DNA of 64,000 nucleotides from Hyphomicrobiales bacterium (GCA_900468535.1 UBTY01000009.1:186001-250000); one strand, 5' to 3'. Counted from the stretch's first letter, positions 1-8,490 are shown. Numbers and translations are program-made. Notes: generated by a model from the sequence alone, not told the origin.

Positions 1-379
1 ATTGATCGACCAGATCACGGGTCAGGCCCTCGCGCATGTAGAGCGCGGTCATTTGGTTCAGCCATGCCTGGATGACATTGAGCAGCAGCAACATGCCTGC
101 GATCAGCCCGAAGACTTTGAGCTGATGGAAGAAGCCTGGCAGGTCGCGTCGTGAGATGGCGTCGTAGAACGGCGCGTTCCATTGGTTGAGAATGACGGTC
201 GCATAGGCGGTCGCGAGAATGATGCCGATCAGTGCCGTTCCAAGGGCAAGGACCCGTCCACGGACGCTCGAACTCCAAAAGGCGGCAAACATCACTTTCA
301 CGCGGTAGGCGAGGCTAAGTTCGTAGCCTACCCTGTCTTGTGCCTGGATGGTCGGCTTGGCCTTCACATCATCTGCCAT
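1..379 (-). CDS. ABC transporter with SbmA/BacA-like membrane domain (N-terminal part only)
   Basis: Reading the minus strand from the ATG at 379 gives 126 residues that run off the window, so only the N-terminus is seen. It starts MADDVKAKPTIQAQDRVGYE and has two hydrophobic segments (about residues 47-66 and 88-106). Between and after them are the blocks NQWNAPFYDAI and LTRDLVD, which I recognise from the SbmA/BacA/YddA family of fused permease-ATPase proteins linked to uptake of peptides or cobalamin-like compounds. AAGGAAG lies 4 bases before the start. The gene is divergent from metA. The ATPase domain is outside the window, so the full-length form and the substrate are inferred. Confidence 0.75.
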   Translation of the reverse strand, partial: MADDVKAKPTIQAQDRVGYELSLAYRVKVMFAAFWSSSVRGRVLALGTALIGIILATAYATVILNQWNAPFYDAISRRDLPGFFHQLKVFGLIAGMLLLLNVIQAWLNQMTALYMREGLTRDLVDQ

Positions 380-523
380 TCTGCTTCCTTAACCGGTCCG
401 TTCGGTGTGAATAACATGGTGCGTGGGCATGTCCAGCAACAGATTCTACCATGCTTTAACGCGCGAGTTACCCCGCCGACCGCCTGCCATTGATTTGGCG
501 CCCGACAAGGGTTATTTAAGGGG

Positions 524-580
524 CTCCGTGGTGATTTGGCCGGCCGGCTTGCAGCCACGTTAAAGAAGTAGCTAAAGGGC
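524..580 (+). promoter_or_regulatory. SAM-II riboswitch in the metA leader
   Basis: The element has the SAM-II layout: P1 arms CGTGG (527-531) and CCACG (555-559) enclose TGATTTGGCCGGCCGGCTTG, followed by the conserved tail TTAAA...AGTAGCTAAAGGG that forms the pseudoknot. SAM-II elements are typical of alphaproteobacterial metA and bind S-adenosylmethionine. Here the tail holds a purine-rich AAAGGG that could be masked on ligand binding, which would turn off methionine synthesis when SAM is plentiful. Confidence 0.9.
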
Positions 581-628
581 CGCGTGCGGACCGATAGCGA
601 TATTTCGTTTTTTTATCGAGTGACCGCA

Positions 629-1552
629 ATGCCCATCAAGATTCCCGACACGTTGCCTGCCTTTGAGACGCTTGTTCAGGAAGGTGTGCGCGTAATGACC
701 GAGACGGCGGCAATCCGCCAGGACATTCGCCCCCTGCAGATTGGCTTGCTCAATCTCATGCCGAACAAGATCAAGACGGAATTGCAGATGGCCCGCCTCG
801 TCGGCGCCTCGCCGCTGCAGGTCGAGCTTTCTCTTGTGCGGATCGGAACCCACAAGGCGAAAAACACGTCGGAAGATCATCTTCTCTCCTTCTACGAAAC
901 CTGGGAGGAGGTCAGGCACCGCAAATTCGACGGTTTCATCATCACGGGGGCGCCGATCGAGACGCTGCCCTACGAAGACGTGACTTATTGGCAGGAAATG
1001 CAGCGGATTTTCGACTGGACCAACACCAACGTCCATTCGACCATGAACGTCTGCTGGGGCGCGATGGCCGCGATCTACCACTTCCACGGCGTTCCCAAGT
1101 ACGAGCTCAAGGAAAAGGCTTTTGGCGTCTATCGCCACAAGAACCTCAAACCTTCCTCCGTGTATCTCAATGGGTTCTCCGACAATTTCGAGGTGCCGGT
1201 GTCGCGCTGGACCGAAGTGCGCCAGGACGACATCGAGAAATCGAAGTCGCTCGAAATTCTGATGGCGTCGAACGAGATGGGGGTCTGCCTTGTCCACGAG
1301 GACGAGGGCAAGCGCCTCTACATGTTCAACCACGTTGAATATGATTCAACGTCGCTGGCCGACGAGTATTTTCGCGATGTCGATGCCGGTGTTCCCATCA
1401 AGATGCCGCACAACTATTTCCCACACAACGATCCGACGATCGCGCCGCAGAACCGGTGGCGCGGCCACGCACACCTGCTCTTCGGCAACTGGATCAACGA
1501 GATCTATCAGACGACGCCCTATGATCTGGAGGAGATCGGCAAAAGCCGGTGA
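629..1552 (+). CDS. metA: Homoserine O-acyltransferase (MetA), predicted acetyl-CoA specific
   Basis: 307-residue enzyme that acylates the hydroxyl of L-homoserine in the first committed step of methionine synthesis. The start at 629 gives the family N-terminus [12 protein letters not shown]; an in-frame GTG at 584 lies just 3 bases behind the riboswitch and would add 15 unconserved residues. The nucleophile is Cys142 in NVCWG, and the HVE motif (FNHVEYD) supplies the other catalytic residues. Residue 111 is Glu (GAPIE), where E. coli has Gly. In characterised MetA proteins Glu111 selects acetyl-CoA over succinyl-CoA, so O-acetylhomoserine is the likely product. A strong terminator follows. 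Confidence 0.95.
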   Translation: MPIKIPDTLPAFETLVQEGVRVMTETAAIRQDIRPLQIGLLNLMPNKIKTELQMARLVGASPLQVELSLVRIGTHKAKNTSEDHLLSFYETWEEVRHRKFDGFIITGAPIETLPYEDVTYWQEMQRIFDWTNTNVHSTMNVCWGAMAAIYHFHGVPKYELKEKAFGVYRHKNLKPSSVYLNGFSDNFEVPVSRWTEVRQDDIEKSKSLEILMASNEMGVCLVHEDEGKRLYMFNHVEYDSTSLADEYFRDVDAGVPIKMPHNYFPHNDPTIAPQNRWRGHAHLLFGNWINEIYQTTPYDLEEIGKSR

Positions 1553-1560
1553 TCTTGTAG

Positions 1561-1591
1561 AGCGCCGCGGCAATGCCAGCGGCGCTTTTTT
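1561..1591 (+). terminator. Rho-independent terminator after metA
   Basis: A perfect 8-bp stem, AGCGCCGC (1561-1568) with GCGGCGCT (1579-1586), has a 10-base loop and runs into six Ts. It begins 8 bases after the metA stop and separates metA from galM. Confidence 0.9.
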
Positions 1592-1665
1592 ATGTCGCAG
1601 TGGTTGCGATTTGTCGCAAACGGGAGCAGTTTCCCTGCCGAAATCATGGATTCATGGATAGCCTT

Positions 1666-2688
1666 ATGACGAATAATTTGGTGCGGGAAGTTTTCGGACA
1701 TACCACGACGGGCGAGACCGTCTATCGGGTGGAGATCAAGGGCGGCGGTTTGACCGCCAAGGTCATCAGCTGGGGCGCTGTCATTCAGGATCTTCGCCTT
1801 GACGGGCACGATGCACCCCTGACGCTCGGCTTTGATGATTTCGAGAGCTATCCGGCCCATTCGTCATATTTCGGCGCGACGCCCGGCCGCTGCGCCAACC
1901 GTATCGGCTCCGGCAAGTTCACGCTCGACGGCAAGTCGTACCAGCTCGATCTGAACGAGAATGGTGTCACGCATCTTCATGGCGGCAGCGATAACATTGC
2001 GAAGCAGAACTGGACGATCGTCGAGCATGACGTCGATCGCGTCGTCCTGAAGATCGTCGATCCCGACGGTCGCTCAGGCTATCCAGGCAACTGCACGATC
2101 CAGGCAACCTATCGGGTTCACGGTTCAGGCGAACTGTCCGTCACTTACGAGACGACGACCGACCAGCCGACGATCGCCAACGTCTGCCAGCACGCCTACT
2201 TCAATCTCGATGGCCGCGAGGATACCCTTGGTCATGACATCATGATCGCGGCCGATGGCTATCTCGTCACCGACGAGCGTCAGATCCCGACGGGCGAAGT
2301 ACGTCCCGTCGAGGGAACAGCGTTCGATTTTCGCGAGATGGCTTCGATGAAGCGCTTCGAAGGCGGCGAGCAGGCGCTGTACGATCACAACTTCTGCCTT
2401 TCCAGCGAGCGCACGGCCAAGCGTTCCGTCGTGCTGGCCCGCAGCCTGCACTCGGGCGTGTCGCTTGAAGTGCGCACGACCGAGCCGGGTGTCCAGTTCT
2501 ATGCAGCGTTCAAGCTTGACGTTCCCGTGCCTGGTATTGGTGGACGCAAGTATGGACCGTTTGCCGGTTTCTGCCTGGAAACGCAGGTCTGGCCGGACGC
2601 CATCAACCACGAAGCATTCCCGAATGCCGTTGTTCGTCCGGGCGAAGTGCTGCGTCAGGAGACCGACTACATCTTCTCGAAGAACTGA
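1666..2688 (+). CDS. galM: Aldose 1-epimerase (mutarotase)
   Basis: Interconverts the alpha and beta anomers of hexoses such as galactose and glucose in the cytoplasm. The 340-residue length from the ATG at 1666 matches the family; an ATG at 1654 is also possible. A longer open frame from 1573 begins inside the metA terminator and is unlikely. Family motifs are present: FGATPGRCANRI, the first active-site His in LHGG, the second in NVCQHAYFNLDG, and the catalytic Glu in CLETQVWPDAINH near the C-terminus. The gene seems to be a single transcription unit closed by its own terminator. Substrate preference cannot be read from the sequence. Confidence 0.9.
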   Translation: MTNNLVREVFGHTTTGETVYRVEIKGGGLTAKVISWGAVIQDLRLDGHDAPLTLGFDDFESYPAHSSYFGATPGRCANRIGSGKFTLDGKSYQLDLNENGVTHLHGGSDNIAKQNWTIVEHDVDRVVLKIVDPDGRSGYPGNCTIQATYRVHGSGELSVTYETTTDQPTIANVCQHAYFNLDGREDTLGHDIMIAADGYLVTDERQIPTGEVRPVEGTAFDFREMASMKRFEGGEQALYDHNFCLSSERTAKRSVVLARSLHSGVSLEVRTTEPGVQFYAAFKLDVPVPGIGGRKYGPFAGFCLETQVWPDAINHEAFPNAVVRPGEVLRQETDYIFSKN

Positions 2689-2722
2689 CCGTCGGTTCTC
2701 GCATCTCCGATTTGACATCAAG

Positions 2723-2752
2723 ACCCCCGCTATTTTGACGCGGGGGTTTTTC
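2723..2752 (+). terminator. Rho-independent terminator after galM
   Basis: Perfect 8-bp stem ACCCCCGC (2723-2730) with GCGGGGGT (2740-2747), loop of 9 bases, then TTTTTCTTT. It separates galM from the amino-sugar operon. Confidence 0.9.
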
Positions 2753-2771
2753 TTTGCGTGCCGCTTGTAAT

Positions 2772-2813
2772 TGGTTCCAAATAGGTTCTATTGTGGTTCT
2801 ATGGATAGAACCA
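2772..2813 (+). promoter_or_regulatory. Candidate operator of the GntR regulator: phased GGTTC repeats plus palindrome
   Basis: GGTTC occurs at 2773, 2784 and 2795, exactly 11 bp apart, so the copies face the same side of the helix. The last copy is half of a perfect palindrome, TGGTTCTATGGATAGAACCA (2794-2813), that covers the ATG of the regulator gene at 2801. HutC-type GntR proteins bind palindromes with TGGT/ACCA ends, and autoregulation is common. That this protein binds here is inferred. Confidence 0.6.
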
Positions 2814-3574
2814 GTCTGATTGCCGAAATCGAGAGCCGTGGTTTGCGCGATACCCAGCGCAGTGGCCCGCTTTACAAGCGATTGGCGGCGGCTCTCACCG
2901 GGCTCATTCAGGAGGGCTTGCTCAAGCCCGGGACAGCGCTGCCGAGCGAACGCGATCTTTCGGAGTCTCTCCAGATCGGCCGCGTTACCGTGCGTACCGC
3001 GTATCGTGATCTTCTGAATGCGGGGACACTGGAATCGCGGCATGGCAGCGGTACTTTCGTTTCCGGAAGCGTGCAGCGAATGGAGCAGTCGCTTTGGCGA
3101 CTTTCATCATTTTCGGCAGATATGCGCTCGCGCGGTCGCGTACCGACCGCAAAAATTCTGTCGCGCACGATTGCGACACCGTCGCCTGAGGAGGCCTTTT
3201 TGCTTGGCCTCGGTTTGGATGAGCAGGTTCTCCGGCTCGATCGCTTGCGCCTGGCCGATGGGCAACCTTTGGCGATCGAGCGGTCGGTGGTGCCATTAAA
3301 GTTTCTGGGCACCAGCCAGGGTAACGAGGGGTCGCTCTACGACGCGCTGGCCGCGAGCGGGAACCGGCCGGTGCGAGCGGTCCAGCGACTGACAGCCGTT
3401 ATCCTCGACCGGTCATCGGCAGCGGCACTCGAGGTGAAGGCAGGCGCCCCCGCCTTGCTGATCGAGCGCGTCTCGCGCCTCGATGACGAACGCCCCGTTG
3501 AATACACGCGGTCGCACTATCGCGGCGACGCATATGACTTCGTTGCAGAATTGAGAATTGGAGAAGAGCCATGA
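2801..3574 (+). CDS. GntR/HutC-family transcriptional regulator of amino-sugar use
   Basis: 257 residues from the ATG at 2801 (an in-frame start at 2771 lies upstream of most of the operator and is less likely). Residues about 15-85 form the GntR winged helix (LPSERDLSESLQIGRVTVRTAYRDL, with GSGTFVSG at the wing). The rest resembles a UTRA ligand-binding domain, ending with the characteristic YTRSHYRGDAYDF. It is the first gene of an operon with a NagB-II-type deaminase and nagA, and overlaps the former by 4 bases. The effector is probably a phosphorylated amino sugar such as GlcN-6-P or GlcNAc-6-P. By position it is equivalent to NagR/NagQ-type regulators. Confidence 0.88.
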   Translation: MDRTSLIAEIESRGLRDTQRSGPLYKRLAAALTGLIQEGLLKPGTALPSERDLSESLQIGRVTVRTAYRDLLNAGTLESRHGSGTFVSGSVQRMEQSLWRLSSFSADMRSRGRVPTAKILSRTIATPSPEEAFLLGLGLDEQVLRLDRLRLADGQPLAIERSVVPLKFLGTSQGNEGSLYDALAASGNRPVRAVQRLTAVILDRSSAAALEVKAGAPALLIERVSRLDDERPVEYTRSHYRGDAYDFVAELRIGEEP

Positions 3575-4602
3575 GTGAGACACAGTCGTTGATGTTGCAG
3601 GAAGCCGGGCAATCCCCGGAGGTCGTTGCGACGCTTCTCGAGAAGGAGAACAAGGTCTTTGCAGAGATCGCGAAGCTGTTTTCGGACAACGCTCCCGGTG
3701 TCGTCACTACAGCGGCACGCGGGTCTTCCGATCACGCGGCGACGTTCTTCAAATATCTTCTGGAGATCAGTTGCGGCATACCTGTTGCTTCGATCGGCCC
3801 CTCGATCGCGTCCGTTTATGCGGCGCCGCTGCATCTGAAGGGTGGGGTGCACTTCACCGTCTCGCAGTCCGGAGCGAGCCCCGATATCGTCGCTCTGCAG
3901 GACGCCGCCAAACGCGGTGGTGCGACGACGATCGCCGTGGTCAATGTGGTCGACAGCCCGCTCGCAAAGCAGGCGGATATCGTCCTTGGGCTCAACGCGG
4001 GACCTGAAAAGAGCGTTGCGGCAACCAAGTCCTTCATCGCCTCGGTCGCAGCCTTGTCGGGCGTAACGGCGGCGATTGGCGGCAAGCGCGATCTTCAGCA
4101 CGCGTTAGAAAAGCTTCCCGAGGCGCTGCTTTCGACCGCCGGTATCGACACGGCTGCCGCCGAGGAGGTACTTTTGGGCGCAACCTCGCTCTATACGGCC
4201 GGTCGAGGGCCTGCCTTCGCGATCGCTCTTGAGGCGGCCTTGAAGGCAAAGGAAACGGCAAGCCTGCACGCGGAAGCCTTCTCGCTGGCGGAACTGATGC
4301 ATGGGCCGATGCGTCTCGTGCAGCCGGGCTTCCCAATCGTTGCCTTTGCGCCTGATGATGCGGCCTATGCAAACAATGTCCAGGCCCTGGAGCGACTGCA
4401 GAAGCTTGGTGCGACCGCCGTGCCCTTTTCCTCGCAACCGTTGGCCGGCATCAATCTTCGTGTTCCGACGACGGGTAATGGACTTCTGGACCCCTTGGTG
4501 TCCTTGCTCGTCTACTATCGCCTGATTGAGTCCGTGACGCGTCGCAAGGGCTTTGATCCAGACAAGCCGGCAAACCTGCTGAAGGTTACGGAGACGATGT
4601 GA
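3571..4602 (+). CDS. SIS-domain glucosamine-6-phosphate deaminase, NagB-II type
   Basis: 343 residues with two SIS (sugar isomerase) domains, about 35-170 and 195-330, like the isomerase half of GlmS but without the glutaminase half. Motifs include AARGSSDHAA, SQSGASPDIVAL, and the second-domain GRGPAFAIALEAALKAKET and HAEAFSLAELMHGP, as in GlmS. Next to nagA the most likely reaction is GlcN-6-P to fructose-6-P plus ammonia, the NagB-II role described in proteobacteria that lack classical NagB. An AgaS- or FrlB-like role cannot be excluded. GGAGAAG lies 4 bases before the start, and ATGA overlaps the regulator stop, which implies translational coupling. Confidence 0.8.
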   Translation: MSETQSLMLQEAGQSPEVVATLLEKENKVFAEIAKLFSDNAPGVVTTAARGSSDHAATFFKYLLEISCGIPVASIGPSIASVYAAPLHLKGGVHFTVSQSGASPDIVALQDAAKRGGATTIAVVNVVDSPLAKQADIVLGLNAGPEKSVAATKSFIASVAALSGVTAAIGGKRDLQHALEKLPEALLSTAGIDTAAAEEVLLGATSLYTAGRGPAFAIALEAALKAKETASLHAEAFSLAELMHGPMRLVQPGFPIVAFAPDDAAYANNVQALERLQKLGATAVPFSSQPLAGINLRVPTTGNGLLDPLVSLLVYYRLIESVTRRKGFDPDKPANLLKVTETM

Positions 4603-5747
4603 TGCAACGCAAGGTCTTTACCGGCGCTCGCATCTTTGATGGCGAGCGGTTCCACGACGAGAAAGTCCTGATCGTGGCGGACGGTCGGGTCGAGCGAATT
4701 GCCACGGCGGGCGATCATCCCGCTGGCGAAACTGTCGTGCTCGACGGCGGCATTCTTTGCGCCGGTTTCGTCGACGCACAGGTCAATGGCGGCGGTGGGC
4801 GGATGCTGAACGATCAGCCGTCCGTCGAGTCGATGTACATGATTGCCGATGGGCATCGCCCTTACGGCACGACAGTGCTTCTGCCCACTCTCATCACGGA
4901 TACCGCCAGCGCGACGCTCTCGGCCATTGAAGCCGCCAAGCATGCCGTCGAAACGAATAGAGGTGTTGGAGGTCTGCATCTCGAAGGCCCGCATCTTGCT
5001 CCAACTCGCAAGGGTGCGCATCTCGCCGAATTGATGCGGCCCGTGGAAGACAAGGACGTCGAGGCATTCATTTCAGCCAGGCAGTCGATCGGCACGTTGA
5101 TGGTGACGATTGCGGCGGAGCAGGTGACCGCCGGACAAGTGCGAAAGCTCAACGATGCCGGCGTAATCGTCAGCATCGGGCATTCGGATTGCTCCAGCGA
5201 GGCGGCGGAAGCACTATTCGATGCCGGCGCGCGCGGAGTCACGCACCTCTTCAATGCCATGAGCCAGATGGGCCATCGCACTCCCGGTCTGGTTGGCGCG
5301 GCGCTTGATCACCCGTCGGTCTGGTGCGGCATCATTGCCGACGGCCACCACGTCGATCCTAAGGCGCTACGCGTCGCGCTTCGCTCGAAGCGCGGGGAGG
5401 GCAAGCTCTTCTTCGTGACGGATGCCATGTCTTTGGTCGGCTCCGAGCTCAATAGCTTTACGCTCAACGGTCGCACGGTTCGTCGCGAAAAAGGCGGCTT
5501 CTGCTCCAAGCTCGTGCTTGCCGATGGGACGCTTGCGGGTTCGGACGTGGATATGGCATCCGCGATCCGCTATGGCGTCACCTATCTGGATCTCACCCTT
5601 GCCGAGGCGCTGCGTATGGCGACGATTTATCCTGCTCGCTTCCTGCAGCTTCACGATCGGGGCAGCCTGCGGCCAGGCGCGCGTGCGGATCTCGTTCACA
5701 TGAGCGACTCTGTCGACATTCACCGGACATGGATTGGCGGCGAGTAG
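4602..5747 (+). CDS. nagA: N-acetylglucosamine-6-phosphate deacetylase
   Basis: 381-residue amidohydrolase that removes acetate from GlcNAc-6-P, giving GlcN-6-P for the upstream deaminase. The metal-site motifs are visible: HLEGPHL (Glu), GHSDCSS (His), THLFNAMS (His) and the catalytic Asp in FVTDAMSLVG, with IIADGHHVD in substrate binding. The ATG at 4602 overlaps the previous stop as TGATG; a GTG at 4599 is in frame. Last gene of the GntR-NagB-II-NagA operon. No sugar transporter lies beside it, so uptake must be encoded elsewhere. Confidence 0.93.
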   Translation: MQRKVFTGARIFDGERFHDEKVLIVADGRVERIATAGDHPAGETVVLDGGILCAGFVDAQVNGGGGRMLNDQPSVESMYMIADGHRPYGTTVLLPTLITDTASATLSAIEAAKHAVETNRGVGGLHLEGPHLAPTRKGAHLAELMRPVEDKDVEAFISARQSIGTLMVTIAAEQVTAGQVRKLNDAGVIVSIGHSDCSSEAAEALFDAGARGVTHLFNAMSQMGHRTPGLVGAALDHPSVWCGIIADGHHVDPKALRVALRSKRGEGKLFFVTDAMSLVGSELNSFTLNGRTVRREKGGFCSKLVLADGTLAGSDVDMASAIRYGVTYLDLTLAEALRMATIYPARFLQLHDRGSLRPGARADLVHMSDSVDIHRTWIGGE

Positions 5748-5882
5748 CCCGCGCATTCGTCAATGCAGTGTTGACGATCGGTCGCCAAAGTTCACTCTAT
5801 CGAGCCGAGTGGTAGAGGCGCATATTTTTTCCCAGTTGAAGCAACGGCATCCAGCCGCTGCTTCCTTGGAAGGAATGCTTCT

Positions 5883-6029
5883 ATGGCACAGCTACTCGTG
5901 AATTCCAGCGTTGCAATTCTGATCGCAGCAGCATTTCTGGGCACGGCGCTTGCCGCGATCCGCAACGAAACGCAGACAATGCAGCGTATACCCGTGAGGA
6001 TTAGGCAACGCCGTCAGGGCAACCGTTGA
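5883..6029 (+). CDS. Small hydrophobic protein, 48 residues
   Basis: Unrecognised short gene in the 531-base gap between nagA and phbB. It reads MAQLLVNSSVAILIAAAFLG at the start and has one hydrophobic segment (about residues 8-26) followed by a basic tail (RIRQRRQGNR), the layout of a small single-pass inner-membrane protein. Support for translation is AAGGAA 7 bases before the ATG. No database comparison was possible; it could be a fortuitous frame, but the ribosome site and amphipathic layout favour a real gene. Confidence 0.5.
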   Translation: MAQLLVNSSVAILIAAAFLGTALAAIRNETQTMQRIPVRIRQRRQGNR

Positions 6030-6112
6030 CTGACCGAATGTTTCCTTAAATCAGCCCCAATATCGACACCGGTCTCCAGCACGAATGTCTGCACCGGACT
6101 TGGGAGACGAAC

Positions 6113-6259
6113 ATGACCAGAATCATCGGAGCGGCAGCATTCCTGACCATTGCGATTGCTACCTACGCGGCTTCGATCAATCCTTATGAAACCAAGCCGC
6201 TGCAGCAGTCGCTACAGCGGGATGGTCAGACAGTCGAGCACACCGGATCGGTGCGCTAG
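6113..6259 (+). CDS. Small protein with N-terminal hydrophobic segment, 48 residues
   Basis: Second short frame in the same gap. It starts MTRIIGAAAFLTIAIATYAA, which looks like a signal peptide or membrane anchor (possible cleavage after TYAA), followed by a polar tail rich in Gln. GGGAGA lies 5 bases before the ATG. It stops 19 bases before the 3' end of phbB, which is on the other strand. Function unknown; a secreted or anchored micro-protein is the most that can be said. Confidence 0.5.
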   Translation: MTRIIGAAAFLTIAIATYAASINPYETKPLQQSLQRDGQTVEHTGSVR

Positions 6260-6278
6260 GGCACACGGGATTCGTGCG

Positions 6279-7004
6279 TTAGACGAAGAGCTGTCCGCCG
6301 TTGGCGCTCAAGGTTGAACCCGTGATAAAGCCGGCGTCATCGGAGACAAGGAACACAACGCAGCGCGCCACTTCTTCCGGCTCCCCAAGTCTTCCAACTG
6401 GAATCTGCGGGATGATGCGTTCGTTCAGCACCTTCTCGGGCACCGCGAGAACCATCTCGGTGCCGATGTAGCCGGGGCAGATCGCGTTGACCGTGATGTT
6501 CTTCGCCGCGCCTTCCTGGGCCAGCGCCTTGGTGAAGCCCAGATCGCCTGCCTTTGCGGCCGAGTAGTTGGCCTGTCCCATCTGGCCTTTCTGACCATTG
6601 ATCGACGATATGTTGACGATGCGGCCAAAGCTCCGTTCGCGCATGCCGCCCCAAACCTGATGGGTCATGTTGAACAGGCCGGTCAGGTTGGTGTTGACGA
6701 CCTCATGCCACTGCTGCGGGGTCATCTTGTGGAACATGGCGTCCCTTGTAATCCCGGCGTTGTTGATAAGAACTTCGACAGGTCCGACCTGCGCTTCGAC
6801 CTCGGTAAGGCCTTCGCCGCAAGCGGCATAGTCAGACACATCCCACTTGAAGACCGGAATGCCGGTCGCATCGTGGAATGCCTTGGCCTTCTCGTCGTTG
6901 CCCGCATAATTGGCGGCGACTTTATAGCCAGCGTTTTTCAGCGCGAGAGAAATCGCAGCACCAATGCCTCGGGTGCCGCCGGTAACGACCGCTACTCTGC
7001 TCAT
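6279..7004 (-). CDS. phbB: Acetoacetyl-CoA reductase (NADPH), PHB synthesis
   Basis: 241-residue short-chain dehydrogenase that reduces acetoacetyl-CoA to (R)-3-hydroxybutyryl-CoA, the monomer of polyhydroxybutyrate. Seen: cofactor loop TGGTRGIG (8-15), NNAG (81-84), and catalytic Ser134, Tyr147 and Lys151 (NISSINGQKG...NYSAAK). The block INGQKGQ.GQ.NYS is diagnostic of PhaB/PhbB rather than FabG. GGGGAG precedes the ATG by 6 bases. It is 67 bases downstream of phbA on the same strand, as in other rhizobia. The synthase gene phbC is not in this window. Confidence 0.95.
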   Translation of the reverse strand: MSRVAVVTGGTRGIGAAISLALKNAGYKVAANYAGNDEKAKAFHDATGIPVFKWDVSDYAACGEGLTEVEAQVGPVEVLINNAGITRDAMFHKMTPQQWHEVVNTNLTGLFNMTHQVWGGMRERSFGRIVNISSINGQKGQMGQANYSAAKAGDLGFTKALAQEGAAKNITVNAICPGYIGTEMVLAVPEKVLNERIIPQIPVGRLGEPEEVARCVVFLVSDDAGFITGSTLSANGGQLFV

Positions 7005-7071
7005 GTTTCGCTCCCCTGTGTAAGGCTCCGCTATACTGCGGAGCTTGATAGTTCACGCATCGATAGGCGGT

Positions 7072-8253
7072 TCACAGTGCCTCGAAGCACATGGCGACAC
7101 CCATGCCGCCGCCGATGCAAAGTGTTGCCAGACCTTTCTTTGCACCGCGTCTCTTCATCTCGAACAGCAACGTGTTGAGGACGCGTGCGCCGGAGGCACC
7201 GATCGGATGGCCAATAGCGATCGCGCCGCCGTTGACGTTGACGATCGCAGGATCCCAGCCGAGATCCTTGTTGACCGCGCAGGCCTGTGCGGCGAACGCT
7301 TCGTTGGCCTCGATGAGATCGAGATCGGAGACGGACCAGCCGGCCTTTTCGAGAGCCTTGCGCGAAGCCGGGATTGGCCCCGTTCCCATCACCTGCGGAT
7401 CAACGCCGGCGGTCGCCCAGGAAACGATGCGGGCAAGTGGCTGAATACCGCGCCGGGATGCCTCGGCTTCCGTCATCAGCAGGGCTGCGGCGGCCCCGTC
7501 GTTGAGACCGGAGGCGTTGCCCGCCGTGACGGTGCCTTCCTTGTCGAACGCCGGACGGAGCTTTGTCATCCCGTCGATCGTTGCGCCGTGGCGGATGTAC
7601 TCGTCGGCATCAACGGTCACGTCTCCCTTACGGGTCTGGATGACGTAAGGCACGATCTCATCCGCGAAACGACCGGCTTTCTGCGCCGCTTCCGCCTTGT
7701 TCTGCGAGGCAACGGCAAACTCGTCCTGCTCGCTGCGGGAGAGTTGCCACTGCCGGGCAATGTTCTCCGCCGTCACGCCCATGTGGTACCCATAGAACGC
7801 GTCGGTGAGGCCATCCTTGATCATGGTGTCGATCATCTTCATGTCGCCCATCTTGACGCCGCTGCGCAGGTGCGCAGCATGCGGCGCCATCGACATCGAC
7901 TCCTGGCCGCCGGCCACGATGATCTTTGCGTCACCGAGAGCGATCTGTTGCATTCCGAGTGCTACGGCGCGCAGTCCGGAACCGCAAAGCTGGTTGACGC
8001 CCCACGCGGTCGCTTCCTTCGGAACACCGGCCTTCATCGCAGCCTGACGCGCCGGATTCTGCCCTTCGCCGGCCGGCAACACCTGGCCCAGGATAACTTC
8101 GTCGACCTCGGCGGCATCGACGCCAGCACGTTCCAGTACACTTTTAACGGCCGCCGCGCCCAGCTCATGCGCCGGTACGGTTGCGAACGCGCCGTTGAAA
8201 GAACCAACCGCCGTACGCGCGGCGCTAGCGATGACGATAGAAGGATTGGACAC
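7072..8253 (-). CDS. phbA: Acetyl-CoA C-acetyltransferase (beta-ketothiolase)
   Basis: Condenses two acetyl-CoA to acetoacetyl-CoA, the first step of PHB synthesis. I start it at the GTG at 8253 ([18 protein letters not shown] follows), which has AGAGGAG 7 bases upstream and yields 393 residues, the family's normal length; an ATG at 8325 would add 24 unconserved residues. Catalytic residues are Cys90 ([10 protein letters not shown]), His349 (GHPIGASG) and Cys379 (CIGGGMG). First gene of the phbA-phbB pair and divergent from the regulator phaR. Confidence 0.95.
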   Translation of the reverse strand: MSNPSIVIASAARTAVGSFNGAFATVPAHELGAAAVKSVLERAGVDAAEVDEVILGQVLPAGEGQNPARQAAMKAGVPKEATAWGVNQLCGSGLRAVALGMQQIALGDAKIIVAGGQESMSMAPHAAHLRSGVKMGDMKMIDTMIKDGLTDAFYGYHMGVTAENIARQWQLSRSEQDEFAVASQNKAEAAQKAGRFADEIVPYVIQTRKGDVTVDADEYIRHGATIDGMTKLRPAFDKEGTVTAGNASGLNDGAAAALLMTEAEASRRGIQPLARIVSWATAGVDPQVMGTGPIPASRKALEKAGWSVSDLDLIEANEAFAAQACAVNKDLGWDPAIVNVNGGAIAIGHPIGASGARVLNTLLFEMKRRGAKKGLATLCIGGGMGVAMCFEAL

Positions 8254-8490
8254 GGGCAGTCTCCTCTTTGCACCGACACATATGAGGTGAAACTGACAAA
8301 GCTTCGGCGTCGAGTCAAACGACATTAGCCTTCAAGAGAATTTTCGGAAATGCTTACATATGGACAAATTATCCCTACCGTAAAAGGGGTTGCCGCATCG
8401 CACAAAGAGATTGTCACCGGCCTTCTTTTGCGTCTACACTCCCCGGTGGAGGAGCTTCCATAACAATCAGACGGGCTTCGGGAGACTGAT

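Noticed and set aside
5758-5776. CGTCAA-TGCAGTG-TTGACG inverted repeat after nagA
   Set aside because: Short stem without a T tract; neither a convincing terminator nor a known operator.
7045-8328. Long open frame on the plus strand opposite phbA (about 427 codons)
   Set aside because: It is antisense to a clear thiolase with all catalytic residues. Its composition is that of a reverse-strand shadow in GC-rich DNA and it shows no recognisable motif.
8326-8490. PhaR operator in the phbA-phaR gap
   Set aside because: No repeat or CTGC-type dyad stood out clearly enough to report.
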